DNA from: Pseudomonas sp. GM79
GTDB taxonomy: Bacteria; Pseudomonadota; Gammaproteobacteria; Pseudomonadales; Pseudomonadaceae
Assembly: GCF_000282495.1 (NCBI RefSeq)
Contig: NZ_AKJE01000037.1
Coordinates: forward strand, 1-62,420
Direction of reading: 5' to 3'
DNA length: 62,420 nt
The translations under genes and the position numbers were made by a program. Below, one piece after another: positions 8,590 through 17,780 of the stretch. Under the pieces are notes generated by a model. That model did no database searches. It was not told the DNA's origin and worked only from the letters and a program-made list of their open reading frames with translations. Positions within the stretch are counted from its first letter, which is position 1, and each line of letters opens with the position of its first letter.

Positions 8590-8647
8590 ACCCAAACCTG
8601 TAGGAGGGTGCGTTGGCAGCTCATATTCATACTCATGGAAATTACAA

Positions 8648-8971
8648 ATGACGACGCTAACGCCAGACCCACCCTACGAAAAACCAATGCCCCACCCCAA
8701 AAGCCGCTTCATGGCGCTCACCAGCAACTGCACCGACATGCCCACCCTGTTCGTCGATACCCACGCGCCGCTCGATATTTTGACCGACGCCGCCAGCTAT
8801 CGAATTCGTGCAGTCACTCAGGTGCTTGAGAACCTGTCCATGCGCGGCTCAGTCGAGTGTGATTCGACGATACTCAGCGACTTCGCCTTGCTCTGCGCCA
8901 TTCCGTTGCGCGATGGCTGTGATGTGCTGGATGTGATTGGGCGGCGGTTGCGGGCTCGGCCTTCGGAGTAG
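8648..8971 (+). CDS. Small hypothetical helical protein behind structured leader
   Basis: A 107-residue soluble protein of unknown function. The N terminus is polar and Pro-rich; the rest (from about residue 36) looks like three amphipathic helices, including ILTDAASYRIRAVTQVLENL. It resembles the small DUF3077-like proteins common in fluorescens-group genomes, but I cannot confirm a family. ATG 8648 was chosen with GGAA seven bases upstream; an in-frame ATG at 8552 lies inside the structured leader and would add a low-complexity extension. The general pattern (Pro-rich start, then hydrophobic helices) recalls the DUF6124 protein at 60907-61320, whose leader is related. Confidence 0.6.
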   Translation: MTTLTPDPPYEKPMPHPKSRFMALTSNCTDMPTLFVDTHAPLDILTDAASYRIRAVTQVLENLSMRGSVECDSTILSDFALLCAIPLRDGCDVLDVIGRRLRARPSE

Positions 8972-9002
8972 CAGCGGCCGACATTTATGACTGGGGGTTG
9001 TC

Positions 9003-9134
9003 TGTGGCGAGGGGGCTTGCCCCCGTTGGGTTGAGCAGCAGCCCCAAAACCAGCAATCCGGTTTTGTCAGACATTCCGCGGTGCTTGGTTTGGCGACTGC
9101 TGCGCAGTCGAACGGGGGCGAGCCCCCTCGCCAC
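9003..9134. repeat. Large inverted repeat, GGCGAGGGGGCTTGCCCCC family
   Basis: Arms beginning GTGGCGAGGGGGCTTGC at 9003 and the complement ending at 9134 surround about 80 bases that contain GTTTGGCGACTGCTGCGC and its partial complements. It is a third palindrome family, related in design to REP. Confidence 0.8.
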
Positions 9135-9146
9135 AAAAGCAAGATC

Positions 9147-9250
9147 AAAAGATCGCAGCCTTCGGCAGCTCCTACGGGGGCTGCGTCGGGAGAAGGGTCG
9201 CGTTGCGACCCAGCGGGAGCAAGCTCCCTCGCCACAGGCAGCCCCTCGCC
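9147..9250. repeat. Lone family 2 arm followed by a partial REP-like palindrome
   Basis: AAAAGATCGCAGCC... at 9147-9175 is one arm of family 2 without its partner. It is followed by GGGTCGCGTTGCGACCC (a perfect small palindrome) and GAGCAAGCTCCCTCGCCAC, a broken relative of the third family. Together with 9003-9134 this forms a mosaic of repeats filling the gap 8972-9258; no gene is seen. Confidence 0.7.
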
Positions 9251-9258
9251 ACGGTCGG

Positions 9259-9549
9259 TTACGCTTGGAGACCCGTGATCAGATGAACAACCCCATCCTC
9301 CAGCGTCATCACCCCCGGCACCCCCGCCACCGCCAAAGCCTGTCGATCCATCCGCGCCACATCCCGCAATTCCACCCGCACTCGGGTCAGCGCCACTGGC
9401 TGTTGCGACTTGAGGTTATCCACTCCGCCAAGCGCGGCGACGATATTCGCGGCCAAACCGCCAACTGGCTGAGCCACTACTTTCGGCTCGTCTACCACCA
9501 GATCCGGCGTCAACGCTTTCCAGAACGCCCGCTGCATTTTCTCGAACAT
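9259..9549 (-). CDS. Stand-alone EIIB-like PTS protein lacking the phosphorylation cysteine
   Basis: A 96-residue cytosolic protein. Residues from about 33 match the glucose-type EIIB domain: NIVAALGGVDNL, LTRVRVELRD, then VPGVMTLEDGVVHLITG. In active EIIB domains a Cys precedes TRLR; the EIIBC protein of this cluster has AAHCVTRLRL, but here the equivalent stretch is QPVALTRVRV, with Ala in place of Cys, so it should not carry phosphate. The ATG is 2 bases after the stop of the EIIA-HPr-EI gene, so the two are coupled. A regulatory or scaffold role is an inference; it could also be a decaying duplicate. Confidence 0.75.
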   Translation of the reverse strand: MFEKMQRAFWKALTPDLVVDEPKVVAQPVGGLAANIVAALGGVDNLKSQQPVALTRVRVELRDVARMDRQALAVAGVPGVMTLEDGVVHLITGLQA

Positions 9550-9551
9550 GC

Positions 9552-12086
9552 TCAGTTCTCCAGAACCAGTGAAGTATCGACCGTCGCCTCGTGGTGCCGC
9601 CGCAATGCCTCGCGTACCTGCTCGGCACTTTCCAGCCCCAGCACTTGCTGGGCGATGACTTGGCATTCCAGCAAATCCACTTCGCGAACCGCCGCTTTGA
9701 TCGCCGGAATCAACGGCACGCTCACCGACAACTCATCCACGCCAAGCCCCAGCAACAGCGGCACCGCCAGTTTTTCCGAAGCCAGGGCGCCGCATACTCC
9801 GACCCATTTGCCATGGGCATGGGCGGCTTTCACGGTGGTGGCGATCAAGCGCAATACCGAAGGATGAAAACTGTCGGCCTGACTGGCCAGCCGTGGGTGA
9901 TCGCGGTCCATGGCCAGGGTGTACTGGGTCAGGTCGTTGGTGCCGATGGAGAAGAAATCCACTTCGGGCGCAAACAGGTCAGCCATCAGCGCCGCAGCCG
10001 GTACTTCGATCATGATCCCCAGTTTCGGCAGTTCAGTCAGGCCCAATGCCAGCGCTTCTTCTTCCAGCAGTTGGCGAGCCAGCCGCAGTTCCGACAATTG
10101 CGTGACCATCGGCAGCATGATGTGCAGGCGAGCCATCCCGGCGCTGCTCAGGATCGCCTTGAACTGATCGCGCAACAGTTGCGGACGCTCCAGGCACAAA
10201 CGAATGCCGCGCATGCCCAGGAACGGGTTGGTTTCGCGCTCCATCGGCACATAGGCCAAGGGTTTGTCACCGCCGACATCCAGGGTGCGCACCACTAGAT
10301 TGCGCGCCGGCCCAAGGGCGCGGGCAATGGCGCTGTAGGTGGAGGCCTGTTCGTGATGGCTGGGCGCGTGGTTGCGATCCAGATAAAGAAACTCCGAACG
10401 CAACAAACCGACGCCCTCGCCGCCCAGCGCCATGGCCTGTTCGGCTTCGGCCAAGGACGCGATATTGGCGGTGATTTCAAAGTGATGCCCATCGCGGGTA
10501 CAGGCGGCCAGTCCTGCATTTTCCAGCTCGTATTGCTGGCGTTTCTTTTGCAGCTGACGATTGGCTTGCAACTGCTCAATGGCAGCCAGCTCGGGATCCA
10601 GCTGCAGTTCACCCTTGTCGGCATCGAGCAACACCCGGGTGCCATTGATCAGTGTCAGCACCTGAACCGGCAAGCCGCAGATCGCCGGCAGGCCAGCGGC
10701 CCGCGCGAGAATTGCCACGTGGCTGGTCGCACCACCACCGACCGTCGCGAACCCGAGTACTTTGCGCGTATCCAGGCCGGCCGTTTGGGAGGGCGTCAGT
10801 TGCTCGGCAATCAGAATCGCCCCGTCCGGCAACTCCATTGCACGATCCTCCACGCCGAGAATCAGCTTGAGTACCCGTTGACCGACGTCAGCCAAATCCG
10901 CGGCCCGTTCGGCCAGCAAGGCATTGCCCAGTTTTTTGAACAAGGTGGCCGTCGACTCGGTGGCCGCACGCCAGGCGAAACCGGCGCTTTTGCCTGCGTC
11001 AATCAGGGCCAGAGCCTGATCCAGCAGGCCAGGGTCTTCGAGCAGTTCCTGATGAGCCTTGAAGATGTCTGCCTGGGCGTCACCCGTGGCCTTGTCTCGC
11101 AACTGCTGCAAGGCCAGAACCGCCTTAGCCAGCGCTCGGGACAGGTGCTCACGCTCAACCTGAGGGCTGACGCCTGACTCGCTCACCTCGAGGGTCTGCT
11201 CGGCAATCTGCACCACCTGGCCATACGCCGACCCCGGCGATGCACAGACGCCGCGCAGCACCGTTAGCGATGAGGCCTGCGCGGCAACTGTCTCAACCTC
11301 TGCCATCACCGTTACGGCTTCTCCACAACCGGCGGCCAACAACTCGGCCAGCGTCTTGATTGCCACTTCGGCATCTGCGCCCGCCGCGCTGACCTGCAGG
11401 ACGTCACCATGGGTGGTCTGCAAAGCCATGATCGCCACCAGGGATTTGGCGTTCGCGCTGTCCTGCTGTTTATGCAGGCAAATGCTCGCCGCAAAGCCTT
11501 TCGCTGCCTGGGCAAACACTGCTGCGGGGCGAGCATGCAAACCGTTGGTGTTGGGCAGCGTCACCGGTTTGGAAAACAGCGCTTCGCCCTCCTCCGGCAG
11601 CCGCCCATCAGCTGTCACTTCAGATGGATGCAGACTCAGCAGCGGCTGGCCACTTTCCACCACACCCGTTTCGGGCGCTAGCCAGGTGAACGGCTCACCG
11701 CTGACCACCAGCATCAAGGTCAACAAACTGCGTGCGTGCAAGGCAATGTAATCGGCATCGAACTCGATCAGTGCCTGCCCCACTATTACCCGCTGACCTT
11801 CCTCCACCAATCGGGTGAAACCCTTTCCAGCCAGGTTCACGGTATCGAGGCCGATGTGCATCAGCACCTGCACGCCATTGTCGTCGGTGATGCTGACGGC
11901 ATGCCCACTGACCTGCACATTGCTGATCACGCCGGTCAGCGGTGCGCACAAGGTTTCCGAAGTCGGATCGATACACAGACCGTCGCCGATCACGCGACTG
12001 GAAAACACCTGATCGGGCACCTGATCCAGCGGCATCAGCACGCCGGACAAGGGTGCCAGCAGTTGCAATTGTTGGGGTGTGGCCAT
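9552..12086 (-). CDS. Multidomain PTS phosphotransferase EIIA(Glc)-HPr-EI
   Basis: An 844-residue cytosolic fusion that passes phosphate from PEP to the trehalose EIIBC. Domains in order: EIIA of the glucose class (1-150) with His77 in MHIGLD; HPr (about 172-255) with His184 in NGLHARPAA; enzyme I (about 275-844) with His456 in GATSHVAIL, the PEP-site motif RTLDVGGDKP, GTNDLTQYTLAMDRD and a C-terminal VCGALAS loop. All phosphoryl-accepting His residues are present. The same fusion type serves N-acetylglucosamine uptake elsewhere in Pseudomonas; the location beside TreC, TreP and TreR points to trehalose. Confidence 0.92.
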   Translation of the reverse strand: MATPQQLQLLAPLSGVLMPLDQVPDQVFSSRVIGDGLCIDPTSETLCAPLTGVISNVQVSGHAVSITDDNGVQVLMHIGLDTVNLAGKGFTRLVEEGQRVIVGQALIEFDADYIALHARSLLTLMLVVSGEPFTWLAPETGVVESGQPLLSLHPSEVTADGRLPEEGEALFSKPVTLPNTNGLHARPAAVFAQAAKGFAASICLHKQQDSANAKSLVAIMALQTTHGDVLQVSAAGADAEVAIKTLAELLAAGCGEAVTVMAEVETVAAQASSLTVLRGVCASPGSAYGQVVQIAEQTLEVSESGVSPQVEREHLSRALAKAVLALQQLRDKATGDAQADIFKAHQELLEDPGLLDQALALIDAGKSAGFAWRAATESTATLFKKLGNALLAERAADLADVGQRVLKLILGVEDRAMELPDGAILIAEQLTPSQTAGLDTRKVLGFATVGGGATSHVAILARAAGLPAICGLPVQVLTLINGTRVLLDADKGELQLDPELAAIEQLQANRQLQKKRQQYELENAGLAACTRDGHHFEITANIASLAEAEQAMALGGEGVGLLRSEFLYLDRNHAPSHHEQASTYSAIARALGPARNLVVRTLDVGGDKPLAYVPMERETNPFLGMRGIRLCLERPQLLRDQFKAILSSAGMARLHIMLPMVTQLSELRLARQLLEEEALALGLTELPKLGIMIEVPAAALMADLFAPEVDFFSIGTNDLTQYTLAMDRDHPRLASQADSFHPSVLRLIATTVKAAHAHGKWVGVCGALASEKLAVPLLLGLGVDELSVSVPLIPAIKAAVREVDLLECQVIAQQVLGLESAEQVREALRRHHEATVDTSLVLEN

Positions 12087-12142
12087 GACGTCACCTGCTG
12101 TTTTGTTCTTTATAAAAGACGCTTGCGATCTCGCGGTACCTG

Positions 12143-12220
12143 GTAGGAGCTGCCGAAGGCTGCGATCTTTTGATCTTGATCTTTTAAAGGCAAAAGATCG
12201 CAGCCTTCGGCAGCTCCTAC
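12143..12220. repeat. Palindromic repeat, family 2
   Basis: GTAGGAGCTGCCGAAGGC arm at 12143 and complementary arm ending at 12220, about 20 bases apart. It lies between the porin stop and the PTS fusion start on the minus strand and would limit readthrough from the porin gene. Confidence 0.85.
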
Positions 12221-12235
12221 GGGGTCATGCGGCGT

Positions 12236-13543
<1,308 letters not shown>

Positions 13544-13553
13544 TTAGTGTTTT

Positions 13554-15203
13554 TTAGTGGTCAGTCAGGCGCAGAACGAACGACTCATAGGGCCGTAGAA
13601 ACACCTGCCGATTGCGCGGCGGGCAGTCCGGGTAGTTGCTGATGACCAGAGATTGCACCATCGATTCGTTGATCACTTCTGGCGGCAGTTCGACTTCGCA
13701 CGGCGTGCCGTAGAAGTTGTTCAGCACCAGCAAACGCTCGCCCTGGCCTTCACGCACGTAGGCCCAGATCCGTGTGTGCTCAGGCAATAACTGCCGGTAC
13801 ACGCCGTCGGACATCAACGTTTCACTGCGGCGCAACGCAATCAACTGTCGATAGTGATGCAGCACCGAATCCGGGTCGTCGAGCTGGTGAGCGACGTTGA
13901 TCTGCGCCGCGTTGGCCGGCACGCCGATCCAGGGTTCGACCGCGCTGAAACCAGCGTTCGGCTCGGTGTTCCAGTGCATCGGCGTGCGACCGTTGTCCCG
14001 GGACTTCTGCATGATCGCCGCCATGTTGTCGACGTCGCTGCTACCGGCTTCGCGCTTGAGCCGGAAGATGTTCAGGGTTTCGACATCGCGGTACTGATCG
14101 ATGTGATCGAACCCCGGATTGGTCATGCCCAGTTCTTCGCCCTGATACACAAACGGCGTGCCCTGCAGGAAATGCAGCGCCGTGCCGAGCATCTTCGCCG
14201 ATACCACCCGATGTTCGCCGTCGTGACCAAAACGCGAGACCACACGCGGCTGGTCGTGGTTACACCAGAACAACGCGTTCCAGCCGCCGCCAGCCTGCAT
14301 GCCGGTCTGCCAGTCTGAGAGGATGCGCTTGAGTGCGAGGAAATCGAAATCGGCGCGAACCCACTTTTGCAGGTTCGGGTAATCAACTTTCAAGTGATGG
14401 AAATTGAAAGTCATCGACAGCTCTTTCGACTCCGGCCGCGAATAGCGAATGCAGTGTTCCAGGCTGGTGGACGACATCTCGCCGACGTTGATCAGGTCAT
14501 GGCCTTCGAACACTTCACGGTGCATCTGCTGCAGGTATTCGTGGACGTTCGGGCCGTCGGTGTAGAAGCGCCGACCGTCGCTGTTGTCCTCGGGGAAATC
14601 CGCCGGTTTGGAAATCAGGTTGATCACGTCCAGACGGAAACCGCCCACGCCTTTGTCGCGCCAGAAACGCATCATCTTGAACACTTCGGCGCGCACCTTG
14701 GGGTTGTCCCAGTTCAGGTCGGCCTGCGTGTGGTCGAACAGGTGCAGGTAGTACTGACCGGTCTGGGCTTCGTACTCCCAGGCCGAACCGCCGAACTTGG
14801 ATTCCCAATTGTTCGGCTGGTCGCGCCAGATGTAGAAATCGCGGTAAGGGTTGTCGAGGCTGCTGCGGGCCTGCTGGAACCAGGTGTGTTCGATCGAGGT
14901 GTGATTGACCACGATGTCGAGCATCAATTTGATCCCGCGCTTGCCGGCCTCGGCGATCAGCAATTCGCAATCGGCCATGGTCCCGTAGCTTGGGTCGATG
15001 GCGTAGTAATCGCTGATGTCGTAACCGTTGTCACGCTGGGGCGAACGCAGGAACGGCGTGATCCACAGGCAATCGACACCCAGCCAGTGCAGGTAATCGA
15101 GCTTGGCCACGACGCCGAGCAAATCCCCCGTGGGGTTGCCGGCGTGGCTGTGAAAACTCTTCGGGTAGATCTGATAGATCACCGAACGTTGCCAGTCTTG
15201 CAT
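13554..15203 (-). CDS. treC: Alpha,alpha-phosphotrehalase TreC
   Basis: A 549-residue GH13 hydrolase that splits trehalose-6-phosphate, the product of PTS uptake, into glucose and glucose-6-phosphate in the cytosol. GH13 regions are visible: LDIVVNHTS, then GFRLDVINLI (nucleophile Asp about 200), VGEMSS (acid Glu about 255) and FWCNHDQPR (third Asp). The length matches E. coli and Bacillus TreC. It lies between the porin and EIIBC genes; the gap to the permease gene holds a REP doublet. Confidence 0.93.
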   Translation of the reverse strand: MQDWQRSVIYQIYPKSFHSHAGNPTGDLLGVVAKLDYLHWLGVDCLWITPFLRSPQRDNGYDISDYYAIDPSYGTMADCELLIAEAGKRGIKLMLDIVVNHTSIEHTWFQQARSSLDNPYRDFYIWRDQPNNWESKFGGSAWEYEAQTGQYYLHLFDHTQADLNWDNPKVRAEVFKMMRFWRDKGVGGFRLDVINLISKPADFPEDNSDGRRFYTDGPNVHEYLQQMHREVFEGHDLINVGEMSSTSLEHCIRYSRPESKELSMTFNFHHLKVDYPNLQKWVRADFDFLALKRILSDWQTGMQAGGGWNALFWCNHDQPRVVSRFGHDGEHRVVSAKMLGTALHFLQGTPFVYQGEELGMTNPGFDHIDQYRDVETLNIFRLKREAGSSDVDNMAAIMQKSRDNGRTPMHWNTEPNAGFSAVEPWIGVPANAAQINVAHQLDDPDSVLHHYRQLIALRRSETLMSDGVYRQLLPEHTRIWAYVREGQGERLLVLNNFYGTPCEVELPPEVINESMVQSLVISNYPDCPPRNRQVFLRPYESFVLRLTDH

Positions 15204-15247
15204 GGCGGGATTCCTTCAGTAAGTTTTGTACTGGCCTTGGGGGCCTC

Positions 15248-15311
15248 TTCGCGAGTAAGCCCGCTCCCACATTGGAATGCGGTCAACTGTGGGAGCGGGC
15301 TTGCTCGCGAA
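15248..15311. repeat. REP-type inverted repeat, family 1
   Basis: Arms TTCGCGAGTAAGCCCGC... and complement, one mismatch between arms (GTAAG against CTTGC). It lies between treC and the EIIBC gene inside the presumed operon, where such an element often gives differential expression. Confidence 0.88.
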
Positions 15312-15320
15312 TGCGATCTG

Positions 15321-16763
15321 TCAGGCAACCCGATACCCGGGCCGAACAATCCTCATGCTCAACCCGCAAGTCAGAACAAACGGCACGACCATGGCAATCA
15401 CCATCCCGACCACGAACATCGGAATGAACTGCGGAATGATCGAGATGAATCCGGGCAAGCCGCCGACGCCGATCGCCGAGGCCTGGACCTTATTCAGCGA
15501 CAGGAAGATGCAGCCCAGGGCCGAGCCGATCAGGGCCGCATAGAACGGAAATTTGTAGCGCAGGTTGACCCCGAACATCGCCGGTTCAGTGATGCCGAAG
15601 TAAGCGGAAATCGCCGAGGTCGAGGCCATGCTTTTATCCCGCACACTGCGGGTCATGTAGAACACCGCCAGTGCCGCGCTGCCTTGGGCGAGGTTGGACA
15701 TGACGATCATCGGCCAGATAAAGGTGCCCCCCTGGGTCGAGATCAATTGCAGATCGACCGCGAGAAACATGTGGTGCATGCCGGTGATCACCAGCGGTGC
15801 GTAGAGCAGGCCGAAAATTGCGCCTCCGACCATGGGCGCCAGGTCGAACAGGGTCACCACGCCTTCAGTGATGAGAATCCCCAGATGGCGGGTCACCGGG
15901 CCAATCACCGCCAGCGCCAGCACGCCGGTGACAACGATGGTGGTGATCGGCACCACCAGCAATTGCACGGCGTTAGGCACCCGCGCCCGCAGCCATTTTT
16001 CGATGACGCTCATCACATAGGCCGCCATCAGGATCGGCAGGATTTGCCCCTGATAACCGACCTTCTCGATCTGAAACATACCCAGGATGTCGAAGTACGG
16101 CAGGCTCTGCCCCTCCAACCCCGCCACCGCTTTGCCGTAGTTCCAGGCGTTGAGCAGATCCGGGTGCACCAGCATCAGGCCAAGCACGATGCCAAGGATT
16201 TCGCTGCCGCCAAAGCGCTTGGCCGCCGACCAGCCCACCAGTGCTGGGAGGAACACGAACGAGGTGTTGGCCATCAGGTTGATCAGGCTCCAGAGCCCGT
16301 CAAGCTTAGGGTAGGCGTCCAGCAGGGTCTTGCCCTCGATGAACATGCCCTTGGCACCGATCAGGTTGTTGATGCCCATCAGCAGGCCGGCAATGATCAG
16401 CGCCGGAAGGATCGGCATGAACACGTCGGAAAACACCCGCACCAATCGCTGCATCGGGTGGATCTTGTCGGCGCTTTTCTGTTTAACGTCGGCGATGGTT
16501 GAAACGGCAAGACCGGTTTGTCGACGCAGCTCGGCGTAGACCTTTTCCACTTCACCGGGGCCGATGACTACCTGGAACAGGCCGCCGGTATAGAACGAAC
16601 CTTTGACCAGATCGATCTGGTTCAGCGTGGCGCTGTCGACCAGGCTCGGGTCCTTGAGGGCCAGGCGCAGCCGTGTGACGCAATGCGCGGCCTGCTCGAG
16701 GTTATCGCTGCCACCGAGGCTGTGCAGCAGCTCAGTGACGATATTCGGATAGTCGTGGCTCAT
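15321..16763 (-). CDS. treP: Trehalose-specific PTS permease EIIBC
   Basis: A 480-residue inner membrane permease that phosphorylates trehalose during uptake. The N-terminal EIIB domain has the phosphocysteine Cys28 in AAHCVTRLRL; the EIIC part has about ten membrane helices and the conserved GITEPAMFGVNLR motif near 400. There is no EIIA domain; that is supplied by the EIIA-HPr-EI fusion. I used the ATG at 16763, which gives the MSHDYP start usual for the family. The upstream gap carries two TreR-type operators shared with the divergent regulator gene. Confidence 0.93.
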   Translation of the reverse strand: MSHDYPNIVTELLHSLGGSDNLEQAAHCVTRLRLALKDPSLVDSATLNQIDLVKGSFYTGGLFQVVIGPGEVEKVYAELRRQTGLAVSTIADVKQKSADKIHPMQRLVRVFSDVFMPILPALIIAGLLMGINNLIGAKGMFIEGKTLLDAYPKLDGLWSLINLMANTSFVFLPALVGWSAAKRFGGSEILGIVLGLMLVHPDLLNAWNYGKAVAGLEGQSLPYFDILGMFQIEKVGYQGQILPILMAAYVMSVIEKWLRARVPNAVQLLVVPITTIVVTGVLALAVIGPVTRHLGILITEGVVTLFDLAPMVGGAIFGLLYAPLVITGMHHMFLAVDLQLISTQGGTFIWPMIVMSNLAQGSAALAVFYMTRSVRDKSMASTSAISAYFGITEPAMFGVNLRYKFPFYAALIGSALGCIFLSLNKVQASAIGVGGLPGFISIIPQFIPMFVVGMVIAMVVPFVLTCGLSMRIVRPGYRVA

Positions 16764-16817
16764 GCTTATTCTTCCGCTGTAGTTTTTTGTTATTGGCAGC
16801 ACGCCGAAGCGAAAAGT

Positions 16818-16860
16818 ACTCGTCTGTACGAGTTATTGCAACAACTCGTACAGACGAGTT
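16818..16860. promoter_or_regulatory. Double GntR-type operator for TreR
   Basis: Two copies of the palindrome ACTCGT-N4-ACGAGT stand at 16818-16833 and 16844-16859, centred about 26 bp apart, and together form a perfect 17-bp inverted repeat. The form (short palindrome with a 4-bp spacer) suits a dimeric GntR/HutC regulator, and the site lies between divergent treP and treR. Assignment to TreR is by position. Confidence 0.85.
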
Positions 16861-17000
16861 TGGTTTTGTTTATCCTGAACCCGACAAGCGGCGATATTTC
16901 CTACCTCAAAAGTCGAAGAAACCTAAACCCGCATGGACAAACCCCTACCCTGCCCTTAAGGTTCAAAACCTTGAGCACAGCGCGGCACAGAGCCATCCCC

Positions 17001-17705
17001 ATGAGTAAATACAACCAGATCTACAGCGATCTGCTTGCCAGCATCACGACCGAACGTCTGGAACGCGGCGCCCGATTGCCGTCCGAAACCGAACTGATGG
17101 ACAGCTACCAGGCCAGCCGCGGCACCGTGCGCAAGGCCATCGAGCAATTGCAGGAGCGCGGCTTCGCCCAGAAAGTCCACGGCAAAGGCACCTTCGTGCT
17201 GTCGACCAACCCGATCGAGTTTCAACTGGGCGGCATCGTCAGTTTCCAGGAAACCTACCCGCGGCTGGGAAACGACGTCAGCACCGAGGTGGTCGAGTTC
17301 ACACAAATCCCCCTCGAAGGCCCGCTGCTCGAACACATCAAGGCTGCAGAAGGCAGCCTGATCACGCGGATCAAACGCGTGCGGCGGATTGATGGCAAAC
17401 GGGTGATCCTCGACATCAACCATTTCGTCAGCGACGTGATTCCCGGTCTGTCCCGCGACATCGCCGAGCAATCGATCTACGCCTTCATCGAGCAGACCCT
17501 GCAACTGCAGATCGCCTACGCCCAGCGCACCATCGAAGCGGTGCCCCGCAGCAAGGACGACCAGCAACACCTGGACCTCGACGGCCAGAGCCATGTGATC
17601 GTGGTCAGTAATCAGACGTTTTTGCAGGATGGCCGGCAGTTCGAGTACACCGAGTCGCGGCATACGCTGGATAAGTTCTACTTTTCGGATGTGGCGCGGC
17701 GCTGA
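17001..17705 (+). CDS. treR: GntR/HutC-family trehalose repressor TreR
   Basis: A 234-residue transcription factor. Winged helix-turn-helix at 1-70 (RLPSETELMDSYQASRGTVRKAIEQL is split across helices; wing KVHGKGTFV) and a C-terminal UTRA effector domain. In this family trehalose-6-phosphate usually releases the repressor from DNA. The ATG at 17001 lacks a clear ribosome-binding site. An AAGGTT/AACCTT palindrome lies at 16958-16972 between the operators and the start. The gene is divergent from treP and convergent with guaA. Confidence 0.9.
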   Translation: MSKYNQIYSDLLASITTERLERGARLPSETELMDSYQASRGTVRKAIEQLQERGFAQKVHGKGTFVLSTNPIEFQLGGIVSFQETYPRLGNDVSTEVVEFTQIPLEGPLLEHIKAAEGSLITRIKRVRRIDGKRVILDINHFVSDVIPGLSRDIAEQSIYAFIEQTLQLQIAYAQRTIEAVPRSKDDQQHLDLDGQSHVIVVSNQTFLQDGRQFEYTESRHTLDKFYFSDVARR

Positions 17706-17710
17706 AACGC

Positions 17711-17748
17711 AAAAGGCCCCGTGAACTCGCGTTCACGGGGCCTTTTTT
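17711..17748. terminator. Bidirectional intrinsic terminator between treR and guaA
   Basis: GGCCCCGTGAA and its complement around a 6-base loop, flanked by four As on one side and six Ts on the other. It ends treR on the plus strand and can serve guaA on the minus strand. Confidence 0.92.
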
Positions 17749-17780
17749 CTCGCGATCAAACCATCAAGGCTTGCGCGGGA

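Noticed and set aside
8552..8647. N-terminal extension of the small protein from the ATG at 8552
   Set aside because: This ATG lies in the loop of the structured leader; the added residues are Tyr/Ser/Trp-rich, without a ribosome-binding site, and look like untranslated RNA read by chance.
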